From: Streptomyces sp. NBC_00091 | GTDB lineage: Bacteria > Actinomycetota > Actinomycetes > Streptomycetales > Streptomycetaceae | Assembly (NCBI RefSeq): GCF_026343185.1 | Contig: NZ_JAPEMA010000001.1 | Location: 4,278,001 to 4,342,000, forward strand | Reading direction: 5' to 3' | Length of the DNA stretch: 64,000 bases | In this document: piece by piece, positions 17,584-25,885 of the stretch | How positions within the stretch are numbered: the stretch's first letter is position 1 | Layout of the letters: each line of letters starts with the position of its first letter | Position numbers and translations under genes: made by a program | The notes under the pieces: generated by a model | Told to the model about the DNA's origin: nothing | Database searches by the model: none | The model's input: only the letters and a program-made list of their open reading frames with translations

Positions 17584-19506
17584 CTAGCGGAGCGCCCCCG
17601 CCTTCGTGCCGTCCGTCAGTTTGCCCGAGAGGTCCACCTCCGCGCCCTCCGGCGCCTTCAGGGCCAGCCGGTTGCCGTTCGCGGTGCCGTTCACCCCGCC
17701 GCCCGACGCCGACAGCGAGGTGAACTGCGCGCTCCCCGCCGCCAGTACGTACCACTGCCCCGCGCGGGACTTCCACCGCACCCCGGCCAGCACCCGCGGC
17801 TCCCGGGGCCCGCACGCCGGGGACCCCTCCGCCCTGGCCGCCTGGGCCGCCAGCGGCGCGCCCGGGGCCAGGAACTGGGCCTGCACCCGGTCCGCCGTGC
17901 CCTGCCAGGTCTCCGCCCGGGTGCACAGCCAGGTCGCCGTCCCGTCGCCCTCGGGCAGCGGCTGCTTCGCGTACGTCCAGGCGTTGACCGCGCGCACCCC
18001 GTGCGAGCGGACCGAGGGCAGCAGGCACGCGGTCTTCGACCACTCCCCGAGCTCCGCCGCCTCCGTCACGTCCCGCGCGGCCCCCGGCGCGCCCGAGGTC
18101 AGCCGGGCCGGGGTGAGCTCGCCCAGGTCGGTCACCAGCCGGGTCGCGCCGTCGCCGGCCAGGGACAGCGCGTTCCAGCTGGAGCACTCCCCGCCCGGGG
18201 CGGGGCCCAGCACCGGCGGGGTCGTCCCGTCCGGGGTGAGCTTCAGCGCGGTCGGCTCCTCGCCGGGCTTGAGCAGGTCGCGCAGGGCGGCGCCGGTCAC
18301 CCAGGGGGCCGTCAGATAGCGGACGTTGCCGTCGACCCGGCTCAGCACGAGCGCCGTCGCGGTGTCCGCCGAGGCCCCGTCCGTCCGGGCGAAGTCCAGG
18401 GCCGCGCCCGCCGTCCCGCGCAGGGGCTCGGCGTACCGGACCACGCGCAGCCCGTCGTACAGCAGCACCACCACGGCCTGGTCGACCGCACCCGCGAACA
18501 GCAGCTGCGGCGGCCCCATCGGCGGCCCGGACGGGGTGCCGGGGGTGGCCGAGACCCCCACCTCCTTGCCGGGCCGGGCCCACACCGCGAGCGCCCGGCG
18601 CAGCAGCTCCGTGTCCCCGACGCGGTCGCCGCGCGCCGGCCAGGCGGAGTAGTCCGTACGGGAGGACGTACGCCACACCGTGGGCGCGACCCGTACCAGC
18701 TGCCCCGGGTCCAGGGCCTGCTCCGCCGCCGCGTTGCGCGCGTACAGCGGGGCGGCGGGCCCGTCGGAGCCCCAGCCCCCGCCCGGCAGCGCCAGCAGCG
18801 TCCCGCACACCGCGAGGGCGGCCGCGGCGGCCAGCCCGGCCCGCGCGAGCCGGCGCCGCCGCAGCAGGTCGGTGGGCCGGGCCTGGAGCACGCACGGGTC
18901 GAACTCGGGGGAGGCGAACAGCCCGTCGTGCGCCGGGTCCCCGGACTCCGCGACCGCCGCCGCGGGATCGGCCACCCCGGCCTCGGTGAGCACCCGGAGC
19001 ACGTCCGGCTCGGCCAGCCCCTCCAGCGCCCGCAGGACGCAGGCCGCGCGGCCGGGGCCGTTCAGGGTGGCCAGCCACTGGTCCAGGGCCAGCTCCTCGG
19101 CCCCGCCCGCGCGCGGGAACAGCCGCAGCCCCCACACCTGGGGAAGCAGCGCAGGCAGCTGCCCGCGCAGCGGGAGCGCCCGGAAGGTCAGCGGGATCCC
19201 CGCCTCCAGGGCGGAGCGCAGCACGCGCAGCCGGACGTACGGGTAACCGGACTCGGGCCCGCCCAGCCCGCCGCGCTGGGCCGGCACCCCGCCCTGCACG
19301 GCCGCGGGGTCGGTGCCCCGCCGTCCGCGCGGCAGCGCCCGCTGGGTCAGCGAATGGGCGGTGAGCACCCGGCGGTTGCGGCCCATGGCGGGCGGCAGCA
19401 CCAGGTAGGCCAGGCGCACCAGCCGCGGGTAGTGCTCGACGATGGCGGCCTCGGCCTGCTCGACGTCGGGGGGCAGGGGGCGGGTGGCGGTATCCGGCGC
19501 AGTCAC
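17584..19506 (-). CDS. Membrane-anchored protein with degenerate ECF sigma-like cytoplasmic region
   Basis: 640 residues from a GTG. Residues about 15-60 read like sigma region 2 of an ECF factor (AAIVEHYPRLVRLAYLVLPP then a predicted helix). Residues about 137-188 read like the region 4 helices (LDQWLATLNGPGRAACVLRA, LEGLAEPDVLRVL). A basic segment and one transmembrane helix follow (about 219-241), and the remaining 400 residues would lie outside the cell with several Cys. The -35-recognition motif of true region 4 is not clear, so it may no longer bind promoters. It could be a tethered regulator or simply a conserved surface sensor. No anti-sigma gene is adjacent. The sigma resemblance is read by eye. 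Confidence 0.6.
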   Translation of the reverse strand: MTAPDTATRPLPPDVEQAEAAIVEHYPRLVRLAYLVLPPAMGRNRRVLTAHSLTQRALPRGRRGTDPAAVQGGVPAQRGGLGGPESGYPYVRLRVLRSALEAGIPLTFRALPLRGQLPALLPQVWGLRLFPRAGGAEELALDQWLATLNGPGRAACVLRALEGLAEPDVLRVLTEAGVADPAAAVAESGDPAHDGLFASPEFDPCVLQARPTDLLRRRRLARAGLAAAAALAVCGTLLALPGGGWGSDGPAAPLYARNAAAEQALDPGQLVRVAPTVWRTSSRTDYSAWPARGDRVGDTELLRRALAVWARPGKEVGVSATPGTPSGPPMGPPQLLFAGAVDQAVVVLLYDGLRVVRYAEPLRGTAGAALDFARTDGASADTATALVLSRVDGNVRYLTAPWVTGAALRDLLKPGEEPTALKLTPDGTTPPVLGPAPGGECSSWNALSLAGDGATRLVTDLGELTPARLTSGAPGAARDVTEAAELGEWSKTACLLPSVRSHGVRAVNAWTYAKQPLPEGDGTATWLCTRAETWQGTADRVQAQFLAPGAPLAAQAARAEGSPACGPREPRVLAGVRWKSRAGQWYVLAAGSAQFTSLSASGGGVNGTANGNRLALKAPEGAEVDLSGKLTDGTKAGALR

Positions 19507-19570
19507 GTTCAGCAGAACGAGCGAATCGTCGGATGGTCACCCGCCTCCGCGCACACGTTCGGGCGAATTC

Positions 19571-20365
19571 TCAGGCGGCCAGACGGGCGCGCAGCGCCTC
19601 GACCGTCTCCTCGGAGACGCCCAGGCCCTCGTGCACGTACTTCTCCATCGAGCCGTAGCGCACGCGGACCTCGTCCAGGCCCGCCTCCAGGTAGGAGGGG
19701 AACACCCCGATCAGCGCCAGCGCGATGTCCGGGTCCCCGCCGGCGGCGGTGAAACCCTCGATCATCGGGGCGAAGGCCTGCTTCACCGCGGGATTCACCG
19801 ACAGGTACTCGGCCATCAGGGTGTCCTCGTCGGCGCCGAGCAGCGAGAGGATCAGCGTCGCGCCCCAGCCCGTACGGTCCTTGCCGGCCGTGCAGTGGAA
19901 GAGCAGCGGGCCCGCCGCGGGGTCGGCGGCCTCGGTGAGCAGCGTGCGGTACGCGGCGTGCGCGGAGCCGGTGCTGACGAAGGAGCGGTACACGGATCCG
20001 AACAGGGCCTGGGCCTTCCCGCCGCCCAGGTGCTCCTCGGCCACCACCGGGTCGGACAGGAGGTCCTTGAGCTGGGCGGCGGCGGGCATCTCGGCCTCGC
20101 TCATCTTGTCGGCCAGCACGTCGCGCACCAGCAGCCGGACCCCGTCGGGTATCCGGTCGGGGTGGTCGGCCCGCTCGGCGTCGCTGCGCAGGTCGATGAC
20201 GGTACGCAGCCCCAGCGCGGCCACCGCCGGGTCGGCGTCGGGGTCGAGCCGGTCGAGCGCGCCCGAGCGCAGGACGAGGCCGGAGCGGACGGTGCGGCCG
20301 CCGGTGAGCGGGATGCCACCGAGGTCGCGGAGGTTGGCGACGGTGGTGGAGGGAGTGGCGGTCAT
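19571..20365 (-). CDS. Tyrosine-type protein phosphatase (PTP/DSP fold)
   Basis: 264 residues from the ATG at 20365, eight bases after GGAG; 23 further codons upstream are open from another ATG. It starts with the family's NLRDLGGIPLTGGRTVRSG region, then IDLRSDAERADHP, and carries the P-loop HCTAGKDRTGWGA (HCxxGxxR, catalytic Cys and Arg) near residues 158-170. This is the atypical actinobacterial tyrosine phosphatase type (Y_phosphatase3, like Mycobacterium PtpB), acting on phosphotyrosine or phosphoinositides in related proteins. No signal peptide. Single gene. Confidence 0.9.
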   Translation of the reverse strand: MTATPSTTVANLRDLGGIPLTGGRTVRSGLVLRSGALDRLDPDADPAVAALGLRTVIDLRSDAERADHPDRIPDGVRLLVRDVLADKMSEAEMPAAAQLKDLLSDPVVAEEHLGGGKAQALFGSVYRSFVSTGSAHAAYRTLLTEAADPAAGPLLFHCTAGKDRTGWGATLILSLLGADEDTLMAEYLSVNPAVKQAFAPMIEGFTAAGGDPDIALALIGVFPSYLEAGLDEVRVRYGSMEKYVHEGLGVSEETVEALRARLAA

Positions 20366-20460
20366 CGTGGCGGCTCCAGCGGGATGCTCGGGCTGAGATC
20401 GTGCAGGGGGTGGCTTACTCGTGTCATTCATGCCAACCCTTGCCATTCGAGGCAATTGGG

Positions 20461-21072
20461 TCAGGCAAGAGAGATTTTCCGATGTTTCGATCCGGAAAGA
20501 CAATCGACGGCGAGGGAGAGCCCGATCCCCAGCCCCAGTGCCACGAGATGGCCGGCGTCGGTGAAGGTCCGCTCGCGCCGCAGCACCGGCCGCACCGCCA
20601 GGGCCAGCAGCCCCGCCCGGGCCGTGGTGCGCACCGCCCCGCGCGGCAGGGCCGAGGTCAGGGCGCCCAGGACGGCGTTGAACCCGTAGCTCGTGCCGAC
20701 GTCCAGGGCCCGGCGGGTCTCGCGGTCGGCGGTGCGGCGCAGCACGCCGTAGACGAGGAGGGTCGCCGCGGCGTGCCCGAAGAGGAAGACGGCGGCCGTC
20801 CACCACGCCCCGTACGCGTACTCCGCGTAGCCCAGCACCGCGATCAGCAGCAGGGCGTACGGCAGCGGCATCGGCTCTTCGACGACCAGTGCGCTGCTCA
20901 GCAGCGTCTCCCAGCGGCCGGAGTCCAGGTTGTCGACATTCGTCGAGCAGCCGCGCAGCACCCGCTCCCGTTCGGCCGGAACCAGTCGTTCGAGGGCGTG
21001 GGCCCCGAGCTGGACTCCGACCGTGTAGACCGCGCCGAGCGGCAATGACCATGAACATGGCGATGGATTCAC
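20461..21072 (-). CDS. Rhomboid-like integral membrane protein
   Basis: 203 residues from a GTG at 21072 (start uncertain). A first hydrophobic segment is followed by the family's STNVDNLDSGRWETLLSSAL region, then four or five further membrane helices (ALLLIAVLGYAEYAYG, AAVFLFGHAAATLLVYGVL, and others). The layout matches the actinobacterial rhomboid-like family. The Ser of an active rhomboid protease (GxSG) is not evident; SYGFNAVLGAL is the closest. It may therefore be an inactive rhomboid. It is divergent from the Met/His-rich gene by 65 bp. Confidence 0.6.
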   Translation of the reverse strand: MNPSPCSWSLPLGAVYTVGVQLGAHALERLVPAERERVLRGCSTNVDNLDSGRWETLLSSALVVEEPMPLPYALLLIAVLGYAEYAYGAWWTAAVFLFGHAAATLLVYGVLRRTADRETRRALDVGTSYGFNAVLGALTSALPRGAVRTTARAGLLALAVRPVLRRERTFTDAGHLVALGLGIGLSLAVDCLSGSKHRKISLA

Positions 21073-21137
21073 CCGTCCATGATCGGATACGGCCCTCTTG
21101 CGGTCGGCGGCGGGCCCCGTGAGAACATGACCGGAAC

Positions 21138-21995
21138 ATGTCTGAATCCCCACCCCGCGCTCCGATGCGCGGCATGCGGGCCGCGATGTTCGCGGCCGTG
21201 TGCGTGGCATTGGGTGCCGTGGGGCATTCGTACATGTCCGGGACGGATGTCCCCTTCAGCAGTCTTCTGGCCGCTTTCGCCGTGACCGGCGCCCTCGCCT
21301 GGGCGGCCGCCGGACGGCGCTGCGGACCGGCCGGAATCACCGCCGCGCTGCTCGCCGTACAGGGGATCCTGCACCTCGCCTTCTCCGCCGGTCAGGCCAC
21401 CGGGCACGGGCCGGCCGCCACCGCGGTGGCCTACGCACCCGAGCCCATGCCGGGGCACCACCACGTGCAGGGCACGGCGATGGACGCCTCCGTGGCCGCC
21501 ACTGCCGTCGCCACCGGGCCGGACGGCACCGCGGGGACGGGCGCCGCGCACGGCATGTCCGGCATGGGCGACATCGCCGGCGGGATGGGCGACATGGCCG
21601 GCATGGCCGGGCACGGCGGCCTCGGGATGATCGCCGCGCACGTACTCGCCGGAGTCTTCTGCGCCGCCTGGCTCGCCTGGGGCGAGGCCGCCGTCTTCCG
21701 GCTGGCCGGGGCCCTCGGCGCCACCGCACTGCTGGCCGCCCGGCCGCTCGCCCGCGCGCTCGCGCTGCTGCGCACCCGGGTGGCCCCCGTACCGGGCCCG
21801 CCCGCGCACTGCCCTCCGTACGAACGCCCGCGCCGCCTGCGCGGAGCCGTACACGCCCACACCGCGGTCCGCCGGGGCCCGCCCGGGCGGCGAGACACCC
21901 GCACCACGGCCCCGAGGCCGTGTCGCCACAGCTCCGCCCGCAGGGCGGCCGGAGCCGCTTCGGCGACGCCCGTTCCGCACCCCGCGCGCGCCTGA
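21138..21995 (+). CDS. Met/His-rich membrane protein, probable copper-related
   Basis: 285 residues. Two membrane helices near the N-terminus (about 13-31 and 42-75) are followed by a loop with HHH and then a dense Met/Gly/His run (HGMSGMGDIAGGMGDMAGMA) at about 139-158, another helix pair (about 165-215), and an Arg/Pro-rich tail. Such Met/His loops bind Cu(I)/Cu(II) in copper transport and storage proteins. The PepSY gene 70 bp downstream contains its own HAGHVMPDGMEM motif, supporting a shared metal role. The exact family is not recognised; function is inferred from composition and neighbour. Confidence 0.65.
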   Translation: MSESPPRAPMRGMRAAMFAAVCVALGAVGHSYMSGTDVPFSSLLAAFAVTGALAWAAAGRRCGPAGITAALLAVQGILHLAFSAGQATGHGPAATAVAYAPEPMPGHHHVQGTAMDASVAATAVATGPDGTAGTGAAHGMSGMGDIAGGMGDMAGMAGHGGLGMIAAHVLAGVFCAAWLAWGEAAVFRLAGALGATALLAARPLARALALLRTRVAPVPGPPAHCPPYERPRRLRGAVHAHTAVRRGPPGRRDTRTTAPRPCRHSSARRAAGAASATPVPHPARA

Positions 21996-22065
21996 CCGGC
22001 GCAGTCCCGGGCGAGGGGCGAGACCTGGGGCCGATCCCCCTGTTTCGCCGAACCCGAGGACCGAC

Positions 22066-23508
22066 ATGTCCCTTGACGAACTTCAGGGCGCCCCCGAGCG
22101 GGACGCCGAAGTACCACCCACCTCCACCCGGCGCACCGGCGGCTGGGCCGCGCTGCGGCCGCTGCTCCTGCGCATGCACTTCTACGCGGGGCTGCTGATA
22201 GCCCCGTTCCTCTTCCTGGCCGCCGCCACCGGCCTGCTGTACGCCGGCTCCTGGCAGGCCGAGCGGATCCTCTACTCCCACGAGCTGACCGTCGACAGCG
22301 TCGGCGAGCGGGCCCTGCCGCTCAGCGCCCAGGTCAAGGCCGCCCAGGGCGCCGCGCCCGAGGGCAAGGTGCTCGGCGTGTGGCCCGCGCCCGAGGCCGA
22401 GGCGACCACCCGGGTGATCATGGAGAACCCGGGCCTCGGGGAGGGCGAGACCCTCACCGTCTTCGTCGACCCCTACACCGCCGACGTGCGCGGGCAGCTG
22501 ACCACCTCCGGCGACGCGCTGCCGCTGCGGGCCTGGCTGAGCGAGTTCCACGCGAGCCTCCAGCTCGGGGAGTTCGGCCGCAACTACAGCGAACTCGCCG
22601 CCAGCTGGCTCTGGGTGGTCGCGCTGGGCGGACTCGCCCTGTGGATCGGCCGCCGCCGCGCCCGCAAGGCCGACCTGGTCCTGCCCGACCGCAAGGCGAG
22701 CGGCCGCCGCAAGACCCTGTCCTGGCACGGCGCCGTCGGCCTGTGGGCCGCCGCCGGCCTCGTCGGCCTCTCCGTGACCGGCCTGACCTGGTCGAACTAC
22801 GCCGGTGAGAACATCGGGCAGCTCCAGGACCGGCTCGGCGGGGCCACCCCCTCCGTCGCCGCCAAGCTGAAGCCCGGCGCGGGCCCCGACGGCGGCGACG
22901 AGCACGCCGGCCACGTCATGCCGGATGGCATGGAGATGCCCCCGCCGGCCCCCGTCACCGACGTCGGCATCGACAAGGCCGTGGCCGCCGCCCGGGCCGC
23001 CGGGGTCACCGAGAGCCTGCGCGTGACCCTGCCCGCCAAGGGCAAGGGCTACGTCGTCAAGGAAACCGACAAGACGCTGCCGGTGCACCTGGACTCGGTC
23101 GCGGTGGACCCGGCCGACGGCCGGGTCATGGACGAACTGCGCTTCGCCGACTACCCGCTGCTCGCCCAGCTGACCCGCTTCGGCATCGACCTCCACATGG
23201 GTCTGACCTTCGGGATCGCCAACCAGATCGCGCTGGCCGCACTCGCCGTCGCGGTGATGTTCCTCGTCGTGTGGGGCTACCGGATGTGGTGGATGCGCCG
23301 GCCCACCAAGGAAAGCCGGCTCTCGGTCGGCCGTGCCCAGCCGCGCGGCGCCTGGCGCAGGCTGCCGGTGACCGTGCTGCTGCCGTTCGCTTGTGTGACG
23401 GCGGTCGTGGGCTGGTTCGTCCCGCTGCTCGGGATCAGCCTGGCGGCGTTCCTCGTGATCGACCTGGCCGCCGGGTTCGTCGCGGGCCGCAGGCGCGCCG
23501 CCGCGTAG
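22066..23508 (+). CDS. PepSY-associated transmembrane protein
   Basis: 480 residues. A first membrane helix (LLLRMHFYAGLLIAPFLFL, about 36-54) is the hallmark of the PepSY_TM family. It is followed by an extracytoplasmic PepSY part, membrane helices around 180-200 and 220-240, a second extracytoplasmic PepSY segment with the metal-like HAGHVMPDGMEMPPP near 282-296, and C-terminal helices (about 390-410 and 440-470). Relatives sit in iron/copper uptake loci or act as flavin reductase membrane parts. Probably in an operon with the Met/His-rich protein. Ends at a shared bidirectional terminator. Confidence 0.85.
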   Translation: MSLDELQGAPERDAEVPPTSTRRTGGWAALRPLLLRMHFYAGLLIAPFLFLAAATGLLYAGSWQAERILYSHELTVDSVGERALPLSAQVKAAQGAAPEGKVLGVWPAPEAEATTRVIMENPGLGEGETLTVFVDPYTADVRGQLTTSGDALPLRAWLSEFHASLQLGEFGRNYSELAASWLWVVALGGLALWIGRRRARKADLVLPDRKASGRRKTLSWHGAVGLWAAAGLVGLSVTGLTWSNYAGENIGQLQDRLGGATPSVAAKLKPGAGPDGGDEHAGHVMPDGMEMPPPAPVTDVGIDKAVAAARAAGVTESLRVTLPAKGKGYVVKETDKTLPVHLDSVAVDPADGRVMDELRFADYPLLAQLTRFGIDLHMGLTFGIANQIALAALAVAVMFLVVWGYRMWWMRRPTKESRLSVGRAQPRGAWRRLPVTVLLPFACVTAVVGWFVPLLGISLAAFLVIDLAAGFVAGRRRAAA

Positions 23509-23527
23509 CCGGGGCCGCCGCCGACAG

Positions 23528-23566
23528 CAGGGCCCGTACCCGCTCGCGCGGGGGGTACGGGCCCTG
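23528..23566. terminator. Bidirectional hairpin between the PepSY gene and the regulator
   Basis: A perfect 14-bp stem CAGGGCCCGTACCC / GGGTACGGGCCCTG, with additional G-C pairing possible in the 11-base loop, sits between the two convergent stops. Confidence 0.85.
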
Positions 23567-23578
23567 TGTCATGTCCGC

Positions 23579-24184
23579 TCAGGGCGCGTACTTGTAGCCC
23601 ACCCGGCGTACGGTCTGGATCGCGCTGCGGTGCGCCGCGCCCAGCTTGCGGCGCAGCCGGGCGATGTGGACGTCGACGGTCCGGCCGTCGCCGACGTGGC
23701 CGTAGCCCCACACCGTGGTCACCAGCTGGTCCCGGCTGTGCACCCGGTGCGGGTGGGCCACCAGGTGGGCGAGCAGTTCGAACTCCAGGTAGGTCAGGTC
23801 CAGGACCTTGCCGTCCACCTCGGCGGTGCGCTGCGCCGCGTGGATCCGGACGAGCGCGTCACCGGTGGCCGCCCCGGACTCCGGCGCGGACGGGGTGGGC
23901 GGGGTGGACGGGGCGGGAACGGACTGCGGGGCGAAGGCGATCGGCTGCTGGTCGGCCGGTACGAGGACCAGGTAGCCGACCATCGGCGGCTGGCCCGGGA
24001 GCGCCGGCAGGGTGTGCTGGGGTGCGGGCAGCCAGGTGGCCCCGGGCGGGAGCAGGTCCACCACCCGGGCGACCTCGTCCCGGTCCACGGCCCGCAGCCG
24101 ATGGCGCGGACTGGGCGGGAAGTTCAGCGGGGCGGAGGTCGCAGCGGCGGAAGCGGCAGAAGTGAGGGAACGGGTGTTCGCCAT
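23579..24184 (-). CDS. OmpR/PhoB-type winged-helix DNA-binding protein without receiver domain
   Basis: 201 residues. Residues about 105-201 are a complete trans_reg_C winged helix (LTYLEFELLAHLVAHPHRVH, TVDVHIARLRRKL, IQTVRRVGYKYAP). The N-terminal 100 residues are Pro/Ala-rich and carry no Asp phosphorylation pocket, so this is not a classical response regulator. Orphan regulators of this type occur in Streptomyces; what controls activity is not visible. It lies next to the PepSY gene and glnII without obvious linkage. Confidence 0.85.
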   Translation of the reverse strand: MANTRSLTSAASAAATSAPLNFPPSPRHRLRAVDRDEVARVVDLLPPGATWLPAPQHTLPALPGQPPMVGYLVLVPADQQPIAFAPQSVPAPSTPPTPSAPESGAATGDALVRIHAAQRTAEVDGKVLDLTYLEFELLAHLVAHPHRVHSRDQLVTTVWGYGHVGDGRTVDVHIARLRRKLGAAHRSAIQTVRRVGYKYAP

Positions 24185-24621
24185 GAGTGGTCAGCTCTTT
24201 CACGCGGAGTGGTCGGCAGGAGACGTACGTGCGCACGTCGTCGTTGTCGTACCGCGCAGACCGAAGGCCCCGGGGCGGCTCGTTGGGAGGTCCCGGAAGG
24301 CTTTAGAGGGCCGGCGCGTTCTTCGCGCGGCAACACACCCGGTCGAAATCGTGATCCTGACGGGAGGGCCAGAACGGCTCGAGGTCGCTGCGACCCGTCG
24401 AGGAGTGCGAATAGCTGGCCATGGGCGCCATTCAAGCAGATGCGAGGGGCCCAGGGCAGGTCTCGTCTCACCTGCTGGATCGGAATCTCAAATTCCGTCA
24501 TCAAGGTTTCGTCAGGCCGTCACATACCCGACAAAGTGTCAGTCGGTCAGCCGCTTCCGCCAGTCCAGTCCGGTCACCCGTATCGCATCCTGGGCAGATC
24601 CGTCCCATGCTCAGATCGGCG
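24185..24621. other. Non-coding gap between the regulator and glnII
   Basis: No convincing gene. The left part should hold the regulator's promoter and leader. Around 24499-24526 GTCA recurs three times (GTCATC, CGTCAGG, CGTCACAT), at spacings of 14 and 10 bp, which might be a regulator site; I cannot name the protein. Open frames here lack codon bias typical of the neighbours. Confidence 0.4.
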
Positions 24622-24653
24622 GCGCCCGCCCTCCCGGAGGGGAGGGCGGGCGC
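24622..24653 (-). terminator. glnII terminator
   Basis: A perfect 14-bp G+C stem with a GGAG loop (arms 24622-24635 and 24640-24653), 22 bp past the glnII stop on the minus strand. Confidence 0.85.
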
Positions 24654-24675
24654 GGTCGAGGTGGCGGGGCCGGGA

Positions 24676-25695
24676 TCAGACCAGGCCGTCCTTCTCCAGG
24701 CCGGTGCAGCAGGTGTCCGTGATCAGGCGGGTCACCACGTACGGGTCCACGTTCGCGTTCGGGCGGCGGTCCTCGATGTAGCCCTTGCCGTCCCGCTCGA
24801 CCTGCCACGGGATGCGGACCGAGGCGCCGCGGTCGGAGACGCCGTAGCTGAACTCGTTCCACGGGGCGGTCTCGTGCAGGCCCGTCAGGCGCTCGTCGAT
24901 GCCGGCGCCGTAGTTCTTGACGTGGTCCATCGGCTTGCTGCCCTCGCCCAGCGCCTCGCACGCGGAGGTGATCGCGTCGTAGTTCTCGCGCATCGCCTTC
25001 GTGGAGAAGTTGGTGTGCGCGCCCGCGCCGTTCCAGTCGCCCTTCACCGGCTTCGGGTTCAGCGTCGCGGAGACGTTGAAGTCCTCGGCCGTGCGGTACA
25101 GCAGCCAGCGCGCGATCCACAGCTGGTCGGAGACCTCCAGCGGGCCGACGGGGCCGACCTGGAACTCCCACTGGCCGGGCATGACCTCGGCGTTGATGCC
25201 GGAGATCTCCAGGCCCGCCGCCAGGCAGTGGTCCAGGTGCTTCTCGACGATGTCGCGGCCGAAGATCTCGTCCGCGCCGACACCGCAGTAGTAGCCGCCC
25301 TGCGCCGCCGGGAAGCCGTTCACCGGGAAGCCGAGGGGGCGGGTCCCGTCGAAGAAGGTGTACTCCTGCTCGATGCCGAAGATCGGCTCCTGCCCGGCGA
25401 ACTTCTCCGCGACCGGACGCAGCAGGGCGCGGGTGTTCGACTCGTGCGGGGTCATGTCGATGTTCAGGACCTCGCAGAGCACGAGGAGGTTGTTCCCGCC
25501 GCGGATCGGGTCCGGGCAGGAGAAGACCGGCTGGAGCACACGGTCCGAGGCGTGACCCTCGGCCTGGTTCGTGCTCGAACCGTCGAAGCCCCAGACCGGC
25601 AGCTCCGCCCCGTCCGCCAGGATCTTCGTCTTGGAGCGGAGCTTCGCCGTCGGCTCGGTGCCGTCGATCCAGATGTACTCAGCCTTGTAGCTCAC
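24676..25695 (-). CDS. glnII: Glutamine synthetase type II (GlnII)
   Basis: 339 residues from a GTG at 25695 (next codons SYKAEYIWIDG, the usual N-terminus). ATP-dependent ligation of ammonia to glutamate in the cytoplasm. Visible motifs are the eukaryote-type WGFDGSSTNQAEG (about 36-48), FGIEQEYTFFD (Glu metal ligands), NAEVMPGQWEFQVGP and GAGAHTNFST, and the C-terminal RRPNANVDPYVVTRL. Length fits the short octameric/decameric GSII class, which lacks the adenylylation tyrosine, so regulation should be transcriptional. A four-part GlnR operator lies upstream at 25771-25808. It is separate from glnA (50300), as usual in Streptomyces. Confidence 0.96.
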   Translation of the reverse strand: MSYKAEYIWIDGTEPTAKLRSKTKILADGAELPVWGFDGSSTNQAEGHASDRVLQPVFSCPDPIRGGNNLLVLCEVLNIDMTPHESNTRALLRPVAEKFAGQEPIFGIEQEYTFFDGTRPLGFPVNGFPAAQGGYYCGVGADEIFGRDIVEKHLDHCLAAGLEISGINAEVMPGQWEFQVGPVGPLEVSDQLWIARWLLYRTAEDFNVSATLNPKPVKGDWNGAGAHTNFSTKAMRENYDAITSACEALGEGSKPMDHVKNYGAGIDERLTGLHETAPWNEFSYGVSDRGASVRIPWQVERDGKGYIEDRRPNANVDPYVVTRLITDTCCTGLEKDGLV

Positions 25696-25770
25696 GGGAC
25701 CATCCTGACTCTGCGGGTGCTGCGGGTGGCTTGTTCTCTGTGTCTGTTGACGGCAGCGTCCCCCGTGGCG

Positions 25771-25808
25771 ATTTCTCATCCGTTGCCCGTGTGTGAACCC
25801 CGTGTTAC
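25771..25808 (-). promoter_or_regulatory. GlnR operator of glnII
   Basis: On the minus strand: GTAAC-6-TTCAC-6-GCAAC-6-GAAAT, with exact 6-bp spacers. This is the known GlnR layout (gTnAc-n6-GaAAc twice); first and last elements match well, the middle two weakly. It sits 76 bp before the GTG start. Confidence 0.75.
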
Positions 25809-25885
25809 CGGGGGTTGCGCCGCAGGTCGGGTGGCTTGTGCGGGTCGGAGGCTGCACACCCGTCCGAGTGGGGCAGACTGAGCTG

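Noticed and set aside
16684..19752. A 1022-codon plus-strand open frame
   Set aside because: Antisense of the PF10118, sigma-like and phosphatase genes; no protein features.
24124..24504. A 126-codon minus-strand frame upstream of the OmpR-type gene
   Set aside because: It overlaps that gene's start in another frame and ends in Pro/Arg-rich sequence; no ribosome site.
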